Assembly (NCBI GenBank): GCA_038064395.1
Contig: JBBTTE010000005.1
Span: 1 to 50,054, forward strand
DNA from: JBBTTE01 sp038064395
GTDB taxonomy: Bacteria > Patescibacteriota > Saccharimonadia > Saccharimonadales > UBA4665
DNA length: 50,054 nucleotides
Direction: 5' to 3'
Shown: piece by piece, positions 23,466 to 31,236 of the stretch
Position numbering within the stretch: the stretch's first letter is position 1
Layout: the number at the start of each line of letters is the position of its first letter
Notes under the pieces: generated by a model
Database searches by the model: none
What the model saw: the letters and a program-made list of their open reading frames with translations, nothing else
What the model was told of the DNA's origin: nothing
Translations under genes and position numbers: made by a program

Positions 23466-24014
23466 ATGAGCAGCATTAAGCGTTACGACACAACTAAGCA
23501 ATGGTACGCCATTCACACTTACAGTGGTTATGAAGAGAAGGTCGCCGAGAGTATCCGTCAACGTGCCGACAGTCTCGATATGGCTGACAAGATCTTCGAA
23601 GTTCTAGTACCTAAGGAGAAGATGATCGAAATCAAGAACGGTAAGCGCCGTGTCGTTGAGAAGCGTATCTTCCAAGGCTACGTTCTTGTCCACATGAAGC
23701 TATCTGAGGACGCATGGTACATCGTTCGCAACACCCCATCCGTAACTGGTTTCGTAGGCAGCGGTACAGACCCAACACCTATTGAACAGGACGAAATCGA
23801 GAAGATTCAGAAGCGAATGGGCCTCGAACAGCCTAAGCACAAGATCGACTTCGCAATTGGAGAAGTTGTTAACATCATTGACGGTCCTTTCAAGGGCTTC
23901 GACGGTAGTATCAACGAAATTGACCCTGCCAAGGGCAAGCTAAAGGTCCTAGTTAACATGTTTGGTCGCGAAACACCTGTCGAACTCGACGGATTGCAAG
24001 TTAAGCGCGTTTAG
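23466..24014 (+). CDS. nusG: Transcription termination/antitermination factor NusG
   Basis: The 182-aa protein has an N-terminal NGN domain (KQWYAIHTYSGYEEKVAESI at 11-30; IFQGYVLVHM; WYIVRNTPSVTGFVG) and a C-terminal KOW domain (IGEVVNIIDGPFKGFDGSI and the following strands). The length matches the family. It binds RNA polymerase and couples it to Rho or the ribosome. It lies 19 nt after secE. The usual next gene rplK is displaced by two hypothetical genes. Confidence 0.97.
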   Translation: MSSIKRYDTTKQWYAIHTYSGYEEKVAESIRQRADSLDMADKIFEVLVPKEKMIEIKNGKRRVVEKRIFQGYVLVHMKLSEDAWYIVRNTPSVTGFVGSGTDPTPIEQDEIEKIQKRMGLEQPKHKIDFAIGEVVNIIDGPFKGFDGSINEIDPAKGKLKVLVNMFGRETPVELDGLQVKRV

Positions 24015-24022
24015 TATATAAT
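23994..24022 (+). promoter_or_regulatory. Promoter inside the nusG 3' end, giving a leaderless mRNA
   Basis: TTGCAA (23994-23999), a 17-nt spacer, then TATAAT (24017-24022). The -10 ends 8 nt before the ATG at 24031, and the -35 lies in the last nusG codons. Confidence 0.75.
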
Positions 24023-24030
24023 AACTCTCT

Positions 24031-24495
24031 ATGAGTTATTATGATGAGCCTCGAAAGTTTTCGGGTAGTCCGGTTCATGGTTATGCTGCGTACGACGATT
24101 TTGTAGATCATGCTGTGCGCACTATGAATATGAGTCAAGACAAAGCTTGGCGTATGACCAAAAGAGTGTTCAGAGAGCTCGGAATTGATGAATATAAGCC
24201 GACTAACGAAGATAATGTCATCGAAAGTGCCGGAATGTTCATAGTTCGCACTGATCCCAGTACAGACATATCGTACTTTGATTGGGATTTACTTGGGCCA
24301 GAGTATGCAGAAGTTGGTATTTTTGGAGAAAACCATAATGTTATTAACCTAGACTGTCTACATAACACAATGAGTAGCTACGCAGTTATGGCACCAGCCA
24401 GAGAGAAATATCATCCGGCTGGGCCTCTGTCAGGAAAAGTTTCGGGACATGTAGCAGGGCTAGTAGGATCATTGCTAACAGAGCGCGCATCTTAA
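24031..24495 (+). CDS. Hypothetical protein (154 aa)
   Basis: I recognise no family. It is acidic and aromatic-rich and has no membrane segment or signal peptide. Visible features are a Tyr-rich N-terminus (SYYDEPRKF), a central DISYFDWDLLGPEYAEVG and a C-terminal glycine/histidine stretch (GKVSGHVAGLVG). Its own leaderless-type promoter separates it from nusG. It overlaps the convergent hypothetical gene by 4 nt at the stops. It may be a lineage-specific cytoplasmic protein. Confidence 0.7.
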   Translation: MSYYDEPRKFSGSPVHGYAAYDDFVDHAVRTMNMSQDKAWRMTKRVFRELGIDEYKPTNEDNVIESAGMFIVRTDPSTDISYFDWDLLGPEYAEVGIFGENHNVINLDCLHNTMSSYAVMAPAREKYHPAGPLSGKVSGHVAGLVGSLLTERAS

Positions 24496-25562
24496 GCGAC
24501 AAGCGTGTCGACAGGCTGAGGATGCTCAGTATTTTGTTCTTCGACTAACGTTATGTCGGCGTCAAGCTGGCGAAGTAGCCCAAAGCCGTTACCGCGTTCT
24601 TGATCGCCAATGCTTCGCCATGTTTGCTCTACTGCAGACTCAGCCGAAATTGACGGAGCTCCATAGACGCGAAATTTTGTATATTTGCGAAGTTGCTTTA
24701 TCTTAGACCCGCTCGCGTAACGAAGACTTTCGTCAACTGTTATTTTGCGTGGCCAAGGTTCTTTTACTCTCTTAGCACCAAATAATCTACGGATGATTCG
24801 GTGAGAATCAACATAGTATGTGCTTGCTACTGATATAGCAGTCCGTTCGTTGACAGGTAGATCGTACTGGTCTGATGGTTGCAATGCCTCCATGCCATCG
24901 ACCTCTACCGCTCTGGCTAGTAAAGTGCCGAACATTGCATTTGCAGCATTGCCCACGATCATGTCTCGGTGCATGCGCATTTTGGTTTCACTTGTACTGT
25001 CAGTATCCTCGCGTTGTTCAAGAGCTGTCTTCAAACGTGCGGCAGCTGCAAAGCGAGGTTCTCGGTCAGTCTTTGTCGCGCCAAGGTTGAGTCTCTTCGG
25101 GCCAAAAGGCTTCACAGTTTTAGCAAGAAATTCCTGCATAACACCAAGATCAGAAGTTCTCCGTTGTAGCTCAACGAGCGATACCTCAGCGGCAGTTAAT
25201 TCGTCGTGATGGGATTTTGACATTGCAGCGAAACTGACTTCGCCTTCTTCGTTCTCGGCGAGCATGCCAACACTCGTTATACCAAGGCTCGACGTTTCAT
25301 AAAAGAATCTTACGATTGAGTCGCCTTCTTCGCCTGCGATAATAAAAGCGTCTGAGGCCTGTACCTCTGGGTTGTCATACTGCTGCCAACCACCCCCACC
25401 AGCATAATCAAAGTTTAGCTTGCGGCTATGGTACTTACCTTCAAAGCTGTCAATAATTTTTTGAGATGTTTCATTTGCGACTTGGATTGCATCAGTTTTT
25501 TGTTCGCGGTAGTGAGCCTCGTCTTGAACTGCGCTGCTGACCTCTGGAGAAAGATGAACCAT
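24492..25562 (-). CDS. Hypothetical protein (356 aa)
   Basis: I recognise no family. It is a soluble, acidic protein. Visible features are a glycine cluster YAGGGGWQQYDN near residue 53, basic patches (RRLFGAKRVKEPWPRK, about 260-275; KIKQLRKYTKFR, about 290-301) and a Glu/Thr-rich tail. There is no signal or membrane helix. The start at 25562 has GAGGT about 6 nt upstream. It is divergent from rplK, sharing the 175-nt spacer at 25563-25737, where a TTGACG reads towards it. Location among ribosomal genes says nothing firm about its role. Confidence 0.7.
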   Translation of the reverse strand: MVHLSPEVSSAVQDEAHYREQKTDAIQVANETSQKIIDSFEGKYHSRKLNFDYAGGGGWQQYDNPEVQASDAFIIAGEEGDSIVRFFYETSSLGITSVGMLAENEEGEVSFAAMSKSHHDELTAAEVSLVELQRRTSDLGVMQEFLAKTVKPFGPKRLNLGATKTDREPRFAAAARLKTALEQREDTDSTSETKMRMHRDMIVGNAANAMFGTLLARAVEVDGMEALQPSDQYDLPVNERTAISVASTYYVDSHRIIRRLFGAKRVKEPWPRKITVDESLRYASGSKIKQLRKYTKFRVYGAPSISAESAVEQTWRSIGDQERGNGFGLLRQLDADITLVEEQNTEHPQPVDTLVA

Positions 25563-25625
25563 TGCTTACCTCAACTTATTTATCACATTATTATGGCACA
25601 CCCGTCAATACTATTAAATGAGAAG

Positions 25626-25654
25626 TTGTAATCTTTAAGTTAATCTGCTACAAT
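25626..25654 (+). promoter_or_regulatory. rplK-rplA promoter
   Basis: TTGTAA (25626-25631), a 17-nt spacer, then TACAAT (25649-25654). It predicts a leader of about 77 nt. Confidence 0.7.
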
Positions 25655-25699
25655 CGTATCTGTTACGCACTTCTGTCTTAAACAATTAATAAGAAAGGG

Positions 25700-25727
25700 A
25701 AGGAGAACGTTGAGCCCAGCTCCGTTC
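25700..25727 (+). promoter_or_regulatory. rplK leader: Shine-Dalgarno site set off from the ATG by a hairpin
   Basis: AAGGA (25700-25704) lies 33 nt before the ATG at 25738, too far for direct use. GAACG (25705-25709) pairs with CGTTC (25723-25727). Folding that hairpin leaves 10 nt between site and start codon. A rival pairing, GGAG (25702-25705) with CTCC (25720-25723), would hide the site. Confidence 0.5.
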
Positions 25728-25737
25728 GAACCAATCT

Positions 25738-26163
25738 ATGGCAAAAGTAGTTAAAGCAAATCTAAAAATGAAGATCAAAGGTGGTCAAGCCAGCGCGGCT
25801 CCACCAGTTGGTAGTACCCTTGGTCAGTACGGTGTTAACATGATGGATTTCATCCAGCCTTTTAACGACGCAACTCGCGACATGCAGGGACAAATGGTTA
25901 CCGCACATATCACTATTTATGATGACCGAAGTATGGACTTTCGTGTTGTTGGTGCGCCAACTGACGACCTAATACGTGCCAAGCTTGGCATCCAGAAGGG
26001 CTCAGGCAAGCCTAACAGCGAAAAGCTTCCACAGAAGCTTAGTCAGAAGGACTTGCAAGAAATTGCTGAGGCTAAGGCTAGCGACATGAATGCTGAAGAC
26101 GTTGAGTCTATCAAGCGCATGGTCGCTGGCACAGCTCGCAGTATGGGAGTCGAGGTCGAATAG
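25738..26163 (+). CDS. rplK: 50S ribosomal protein uL11
   Basis: The 141-aa protein has the expected length and motifs: KMKIKGGQASAAPPVGSTLGQYGVNMMDF at the N-terminus (proline-rich factor-binding region) and a C-terminal RNA-binding domain ending in AEDVESIKRMVAGTARSMGVEVE. It forms the GTPase-associated stalk base with 23S rRNA. Its regulation may run through the structured leader at 25700-25727. The stop overlaps a possible small downstream ORF by one base. Confidence 0.98.
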   Translation: MAKVVKANLKMKIKGGQASAAPPVGSTLGQYGVNMMDFIQPFNDATRDMQGQMVTAHITIYDDRSMDFRVVGAPTDDLIRAKLGIQKGSGKPNSEKLPQKLSQKDLQEIAEAKASDMNAEDVESIKRMVAGTARSMGVEVE

Positions 26164-26423
26164 TGCAGTGTTTAGGTCAGGAAGGTCAGAACGCACGCGT
26201 TACTGGACGATCTGAAACTCATTTCGACAAGAGTCACAGTGACGCAGTTGATAAGAATGACCCGTCGGCACAGATGGAACTAGCTCAATTCTTTGAAGAG
26301 TTTGTACTAGATGATCCTGAGCCACAGACAATTAGACATATCGGAAGCAAAGCAATGAATAATTTGTGGGAGGCAGTACTGCCGCTAATACCACGAAAGG
26401 AAGAATCACATGGCCAAGAGTAA
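26163..26423 (+). CDS. Possible small protein between rplK and rplA
   Basis: An open frame of 86 codons begins with GTG overlapping the rplK stop (TAGTG) and ends 14 nt inside rplA. A shorter form from the ATG at 26273 would have 49 aa. The second half looks protein-like (QFFEEFVLDDPEPQTIRHIG, then NNLWEAVLPLIPRK). No family is recognised. The 246 nt between rplK and rplA are otherwise unexplained, since those genes are usually almost adjacent. Alternatively this is an untranslated spacer. Confidence 0.4.
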   Translation: MQCLGQEGQNARVTGRSETHFDKSHSDAVDKNDPSAQMELAQFFEEFVLDDPEPQTIRHIGSKAMNNLWEAVLPLIPRKEESHGQE

Positions 26424-27405
26424 GAAAGAATTATTAGAAGAGGCAACAGCGGCTGGTCTTGAAGTCACAGCCAAGAACACAATTGCAGAAATTCAAGCTG
26501 CACTTGATGGTCAAGAGAAGAGCCCCGAAGACGTCATCAGCGAAGTACTGGCCGAAGCCAAGCCTGAGGCAACCGACAAGCCGCTAGCCAAGTCTGGTAA
26601 GCGCAGCGCCAAGGCACTAGAAGAAGCCGAAGAGAAGCAAGCCAAGGAAGAACGCAAGGCAAGCGGCGAAGTCGCAGAAGACAAGCCTAAGGTACCAGTA
26701 ACACCTACTCGCTCACGTCTTGAGCGTCGCGGTAAGCATTTCCGTAAGAGTGCTGAACTATTAGAGGCTGGCAAAGCTTACGAGCTTGAAAAGGCTATTG
26801 AGCTGGCTCAGAAGACAAGTCACGTTAAGTTTGACGCCACTGTCGAGCTACACATTAACCTAGGTGTCGACCCACGTCACGCCGACCAGAACATTCGTGA
26901 TAACTTGGTTTTGCCAGCAGGTACTGGTAAGACTGTGAAGATTGCTGTTCTAACAGACGACGTAGCCGCAGCTAAGAAGGCTGGCGCCGACATCGCTGGT
27001 ACGGATGAGCTGTTTGCACTACTCGATAAGGGCAACATGGACTTCGATGTTCTAATCTCTACCCCAACCCTAATGGCCAAGCTTGGTAAGTATGCTCGTG
27101 CTCTAGGTCCTCGCGGCCTAATGCCTAACCCTAAGAGCGGCACAGTTACGACTGATATCGAAAAGGCAGTGGCCGAAGCCAAAGCTGGCAAGGTCGAATA
27201 TCGTGTCGACAGTACTGGTATCGTTCACCTTGGTGTTGGTAAGGTTAGCTTCACTGCACCTCAACTTCTTAAGAACATTCAAGCCGTAATGGCTAGCATT
27301 AAGGCTAACAAGCCCCAAAGCGTAAAGGGTAACTACATCAAGGCTGTTCACCTGACAACTAGCATGGGTCCATCTGTGACAGTTGACCCTGCAAACATTG
27401 GCTAG
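26410..27405 (+). CDS. rplA: 50S ribosomal protein uL1 with an N-terminal SAP-like extension
   Basis: The protein has 331 aa against about 230 in the family. The uL1 core starts near residue 97 and contains AIELAQKTSHVKFDATVELHINLGVDPR and the signature ARALGPRGLMPNPKSGTV. Before it lies a 95-residue charged extension. It begins KKELLEEATAAGLEV....IAEIQAAL, a helix-turn-helix pattern like SAP/Rho-N modules, followed by a Lys/Glu/Ala-rich linker. uL1 forms the mobile stalk that guides the E-site tRNA. AAAGGAAG lies 7 nt before the ATG. Confidence 0.95.
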   Translation: MAKSKKELLEEATAAGLEVTAKNTIAEIQAALDGQEKSPEDVISEVLAEAKPEATDKPLAKSGKRSAKALEEAEEKQAKEERKASGEVAEDKPKVPVTPTRSRLERRGKHFRKSAELLEAGKAYELEKAIELAQKTSHVKFDATVELHINLGVDPRHADQNIRDNLVLPAGTGKTVKIAVLTDDVAAAKKAGADIAGTDELFALLDKGNMDFDVLISTPTLMAKLGKYARALGPRGLMPNPKSGTVTTDIEKAVAEAKAGKVEYRVDSTGIVHLGVGKVSFTAPQLLKNIQAVMASIKANKPQSVKGNYIKAVHLTTSMGPSVTVDPANIG

Positions 27406-27438
27406 ACTGAAGCGCCAAGCTCAGTCATAATGGCTGTA

Positions 27439-28095
27439 ATGGGTGACTCCGCAAAACAAATATCAAACGGATTAGTAATTGTCTTCGACGGCATTGATGG
27501 CGTTGGCAAATCTACGCAACTTGAGTTAGCTAAAACAGCCCTTGAGTCTGAGGGCTGGTCTGTCCACACTAGCCGAAATCTCGGCGGTACACCAATCGGC
27601 GAAGAGTTGCGTGAAGTCATGCTTTCGACCATAGAGCGTCCTACCAAGACTAATCTGTATATATCGGTGGCGATTCAAGAGGCGCTGCTCGATGTCATCG
27701 AAGAAGAAAGATCTAAGAATCAAATAATCCTGCTTGATCGTGGGCCTTTCTCACTAGCTGCGTACGAAATATATGGCAGCAATCTCGATGAATCGATTGG
27801 TTGGCAATATGTTGACGCTGGTATGCTGCGGCTCAAGCCCGAGTTGACAATTATTTACAAAACCAACACCGAAGAAGCTCTCAAAAGACTTAAGACCAAG
27901 TCAGGCCAATCCGATTACTTCGAGAGAATGCCCCAAGATTACTTCGAGCGCGTCTCGGACGGTTACGAAATTGCTGCCAAACGCTACGAAGACACCACAA
28001 CTGCACTTGATGCCGGACAGGCCATAGAAGTCGTTCACGAACAAACAATGCAATCTATCAAAGCGGCTATAGAAGCCAAACTCCATTCAAATTAA
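27439..28095 (+). CDS. Thymidylate kinase family protein
   Basis: The protein has 218 aa from the ATG at 27439. A CATAAT box (27426-27431) overlaps the alternative ATG at 27430, so the later one fits a leaderless start 7 nt behind the box. P-loop FDGIDGVGKST, the DRG motif (LLDRGPFSLAAYEIYG) and the overall length match dTMP kinase (dTMP + ATP to dTDP). The lid and dTMP-site residues are less canonical, so a related deoxynucleotide kinase is possible. It is the first of two kinase modules in this dTMP cassette. It sits 33 nt after rplA. Confidence 0.8.
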   Translation: MGDSAKQISNGLVIVFDGIDGVGKSTQLELAKTALESEGWSVHTSRNLGGTPIGEELREVMLSTIERPTKTNLYISVAIQEALLDVIEEERSKNQIILLDRGPFSLAAYEIYGSNLDESIGWQYVDAGMLRLKPELTIIYKTNTEEALKRLKTKSGQSDYFERMPQDYFERVSDGYEIAAKRYEDTTTALDAGQAIEVVHEQTMQSIKAAIEAKLHSN

Positions 28096-28199
28096 GCATA
28101 ACCACTTATAAACACTATTTGCGTAAAAATCACATTAACTTTATGCTTGCTTAAATACCAGAGGTTCATCTAAAATAAAAAGAACTAAAAGAGGTGTTC

Positions 28200-28913
28200 A
28201 TGGCGGTCTACAGCAATATCCAAATACGACAAGCGATCGATGATGGGCACATAGTTTGCCATCCCTTTGACCCCAACCACGTTAGTCACGCCAGCATGGA
28301 CGTTACGCTCGGCTACCACTATTACCGCATTGAGCGGATGAACGAACGCACCATCTATAACCCTTTTGATGCAGAAGACGTCGAACGCTACTTCGATGGT
28401 CCTTACAAGGCAATGCCTCATGGTGAATGGTGTAAGCTCAACGGGTTTAAGCCAGTCAACAACATTCCACTGGATCACCCTGTTATCAGCCTCAAGCCTC
28501 GCGAGCGTATCTTGGCTCACACACATGAATTCTTCGGTATTAAACCGCCAGGCGCTTATGAGGTTAAATCTCGCTCTAGTTGGGGTCGTAACGGTGTTGC
28601 GGTTTGCTTCGACGCTGGTTGGGTTGACCCAGGTTATATCAACCGTCTGACGCTCGAGATCTATAACCTTAATGACCGTGAGACTGTGCTGCTACCAGTT
28701 GGTGAGCGAATTGCTCAAGCAATCTTCCTGGAGACAGGTGAGGTTGACGGTAACTACGGCAAGGGTCGCAATGACGGCTTCAGCGGCAAGTACCAGCAAG
28801 GCACCGACCTGGAGACGATCATCAAGACATGGTCGCCCGATATGATGCTACCCAAGGCCTACAAGGACAAGCGCTCAATGCCGCAGAAGATCGAGGGTTT
28901 ATCTTATGAATAG
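28200..28913 (+). CDS. dcd: dCTP deaminase (Dcd/DUT family)
   Basis: The protein has 237 aa from the ATG at 28200, with AGAGGTG as Shine-Dalgarno site. The trimeric dUTPase-fold signature is clear: HASMDVTLG, ISLKPRERILAHTHEFFG, VKSRSSWGRNGV and FDAGWVDPGYINRLTLEIYNL, with the catalytic glutamate in TLEI. It converts dCTP to dUTP, or directly to dUMP if bifunctional, and so feeds the ThyX reaction encoded next. The 3' end overlaps the TMK-ThyX gene by 8 nt, so the two are translationally linked. The ~104 nt upstream hold a weak TTGCTT/TAAAAT promoter. Confidence 0.92.
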   Translation: MAVYSNIQIRQAIDDGHIVCHPFDPNHVSHASMDVTLGYHYYRIERMNERTIYNPFDAEDVERYFDGPYKAMPHGEWCKLNGFKPVNNIPLDHPVISLKPRERILAHTHEFFGIKPPGAYEVKSRSSWGRNGVAVCFDAGWVDPGYINRLTLEIYNLNDRETVLLPVGERIAQAIFLETGEVDGNYGKGRNDGFSGKYQQGTDLETIIKTWSPDMMLPKAYKDKRSMPQKIEGLSYE

Positions 28914-31236
28914 AGGCAAGTACATAGTAATTGAAGGCGCTGAAGGCGTAGGCAAATCTACGCAACTTCAGGAGTTGGCACGACGCTTGCAGGCTGCTGG
29001 ATTGCCCGTTCGTACGCTTCGCGAACCAGACAGCCAGAGCGATCTAACAGCTCGAGCAATTCGCCAGCTAACTCAAGACCCACGTTATCCTATGAATACA
29101 CGTACCGAGGTGCTTCTCTATAACGCCGCTCGGGCTCAAAGCTTACAAGTTATCAAAGAGAGCGTCGAGCATGGCGTTATCTGTCTAGTTGACCGCAACT
29201 ATCTAACTACTCTAGCTATTCAATACTACGGTCGTGGCGATGTACCTGATTACGACACAATCAATAGCATTATTAACTTTGCAGTTGGCGGCATTGAGCC
29301 TGATCTCTGTATCGTTCTTGATGCACCTGTGAATGTCTTAAGAGAACGTCTGAGCGATCGTTATCATGGCGAACGCTTCGATAACTTAACTGATGCGTTC
29401 TTGGAGCGTGTGCGAGCCGGTTACCTCTGGGAAGCCAAGCAGCGCTCATTGCCAATTGTCTTTGCGACTGAAGAAACAGAAGTTGTGGCTGACAATATTT
29501 GGCAACTTGTGTCTCAGGAGTTATCGATTCGTAGCCAGAGTAAGGCAGCAGTAGCCGAGCCTGCTTCAGTCAAAGAGATTATCGAGCAGAAGAAGTTGCC
29601 CAAGGTTGAGCAGTCAGCCGTTCCAGATTCTTCGCCTGCTTCGGATGCCGAACCATTCGTTACCAAGTCTGACGCCGGTAACTTCGTGATGACCGACGCC
29701 GGCAAGCAGTATTTGTCCGAGGCCGTGACCGATGTTGAAGGTGACGTATATACCTTCACTGATAAGTTGAGTCCTGTAACTATCGCTGCGGCTATGGCAC
29801 GCCTAAGTCGTCGCGCTGATGACATGAGAATTACGATTCTTGATGAGTTTGCGGGCAAAGTCGACAAGGACGCTCAGCTCCTTCAGCGAGTCATTACAGC
29901 CTACGGCGATGACTCTGTCCAACAACTAGGTGGTCTGCATCTCGTCGTAGAGAACGCCTCCAACATTCTTACTAAGAAGCTCGAGTGGGGACGATTGGCT
30001 TCTTATCTGGAGCAATCTACTCGCTATATCTTCTTCGACCGCAAGGACGAGTCTGGCAAGTACCGCTATTACACCCCAGAACACTTCAAGCCGTCTGTTA
30101 AGAAGCAGTACGAACAGGCTATGGATACTATCTTCGACATGTATTCGACCATGGTTCATAGCCTGACAGATTACGTACGTGCCAATGACAGTACTCCAGA
30201 GAAGGAGCGCGATATAGCCTGGAAAGGCGCCACTAGGGCTCAAGCCTGTGATGCTATACGTAACGTCCTACCAGTCTCTACCAAGTCTACCGTCGGTATA
30301 TTCGCCTCTGGCCAAGCCCTAGAGAGTCTGATCATGCACTTGCTCAGCGATGAGCTGCCTGAAGCCCAGATAACCGGCCAAAAGCTTCTAGAACAAGGCC
30401 GCAAAATTGTACCTATGTTCCTCGAGCGTGCCGATAAGCCCGAACGTGGTGGCGCGACCATTGCATACCGTGCCAACACGGCCAAGGCAGTTCAGCAGTT
30501 AGCCAAAGAGTATCTACCAGACAGTCACTCTACGGCGGCTACTGAAGCTGTTAACTTGGTCGATTTCTGGCCTAAGAACGAACTTTTGTTGGTTCCCGAT
30601 ATGCTCTACGAACACAGCAACTTGTCACTTGAGCAGCTGCAGTCCAGCGTCAATGACTGGCCTTATGACCAGAAGATAGCCGTCTTCAAGAGCTATATGG
30701 GCGAGAGACTGAATCGCCGCCACCGACCTGGCCGCGCCATTGAGAAGGCGCACTACAGCTGGGATCTGGTCTGCGATTATGGGATTTTCCGTGATTTGCA
30801 GCGCCACCGAATGGTTGATGACATGAACTGGCAGCTGCTAACGCCACGTTATGGATATGAAGTTCCTAAGTTGGTTGAAGATGCTGGCCTGACAGATCAG
30901 TTTGAAGCTTGTTTTGACGTTAGTCTCAAGCTGTTTGGCTTCCTCCAGCAGGCAGGATACCCACTCGAGGCTCAATACGCCACGCTTATGGGTCACAAGA
31001 TGCGCTGGAAGGTTACCTACAACGCCCGCGAAGCTTTTCACCTGCATGAGTTACGCACTAGTCCACAAGGCCACCCCGGCTACCGCAAGCTAGTAATGCA
31101 AATGCACGAGAAGCTCGCCGAAGTCCACCCGCTGCTAGCAGAGGCAATGCAGTTCGTTAACACCGATGAAGATTCTGAGCTAACACGTCTGGCCGCTGAG
31201 CGCTACACGCAGTTCAAGCTCAATCAGCTAAGCTAG
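28906..31236 (+). CDS. Thymidylate kinase fused to two tandem ThyX-like domains
   Basis: The protein has 776 aa. Residues 1-205 are a dTMP kinase (P-loop EGAEGVGKST, DRNYLTTLAIQYYG, RERLSDRYHGERFD). A low-complexity Pro/Ala/Ser linker (about 206-255) follows, then two ThyX-like halves (about 260-500 and 520-776). The usual signature RHRxxSxNExSxRY is divided. Half 1 has WGRLASYLEQSTRY (361-374), keeping S/E/S/RY but not RH. Half 2 has RHR (633-635) and PRY (647-649) but not the S/E/S. It should methylate dUMP with FAD and methylene-folate, then phosphorylate dTMP. It overlaps dcd by 8 nt, completing a dCTP-to-dTDP cassette. Activity of the split site is inferred. Confidence 0.88.
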   Translation: MNRGKYIVIEGAEGVGKSTQLQELARRLQAAGLPVRTLREPDSQSDLTARAIRQLTQDPRYPMNTRTEVLLYNAARAQSLQVIKESVEHGVICLVDRNYLTTLAIQYYGRGDVPDYDTINSIINFAVGGIEPDLCIVLDAPVNVLRERLSDRYHGERFDNLTDAFLERVRAGYLWEAKQRSLPIVFATEETEVVADNIWQLVSQELSIRSQSKAAVAEPASVKEIIEQKKLPKVEQSAVPDSSPASDAEPFVTKSDAGNFVMTDAGKQYLSEAVTDVEGDVYTFTDKLSPVTIAAAMARLSRRADDMRITILDEFAGKVDKDAQLLQRVITAYGDDSVQQLGGLHLVVENASNILTKKLEWGRLASYLEQSTRYIFFDRKDESGKYRYYTPEHFKPSVKKQYEQAMDTIFDMYSTMVHSLTDYVRANDSTPEKERDIAWKGATRAQACDAIRNVLPVSTKSTVGIFASGQALESLIMHLLSDELPEAQITGQKLLEQGRKIVPMFLERADKPERGGATIAYRANTAKAVQQLAKEYLPDSHSTAATEAVNLVDFWPKNELLLVPDMLYEHSNLSLEQLQSSVNDWPYDQKIAVFKSYMGERLNRRHRPGRAIEKAHYSWDLVCDYGIFRDLQRHRMVDDMNWQLLTPRYGYEVPKLVEDAGLTDQFEACFDVSLKLFGFLQQAGYPLEAQYATLMGHKMRWKVTYNAREAFHLHELRTSPQGHPGYRKLVMQMHEKLAEVHPLLAEAMQFVNTDEDSELTRLAAERYTQFKLNQLS

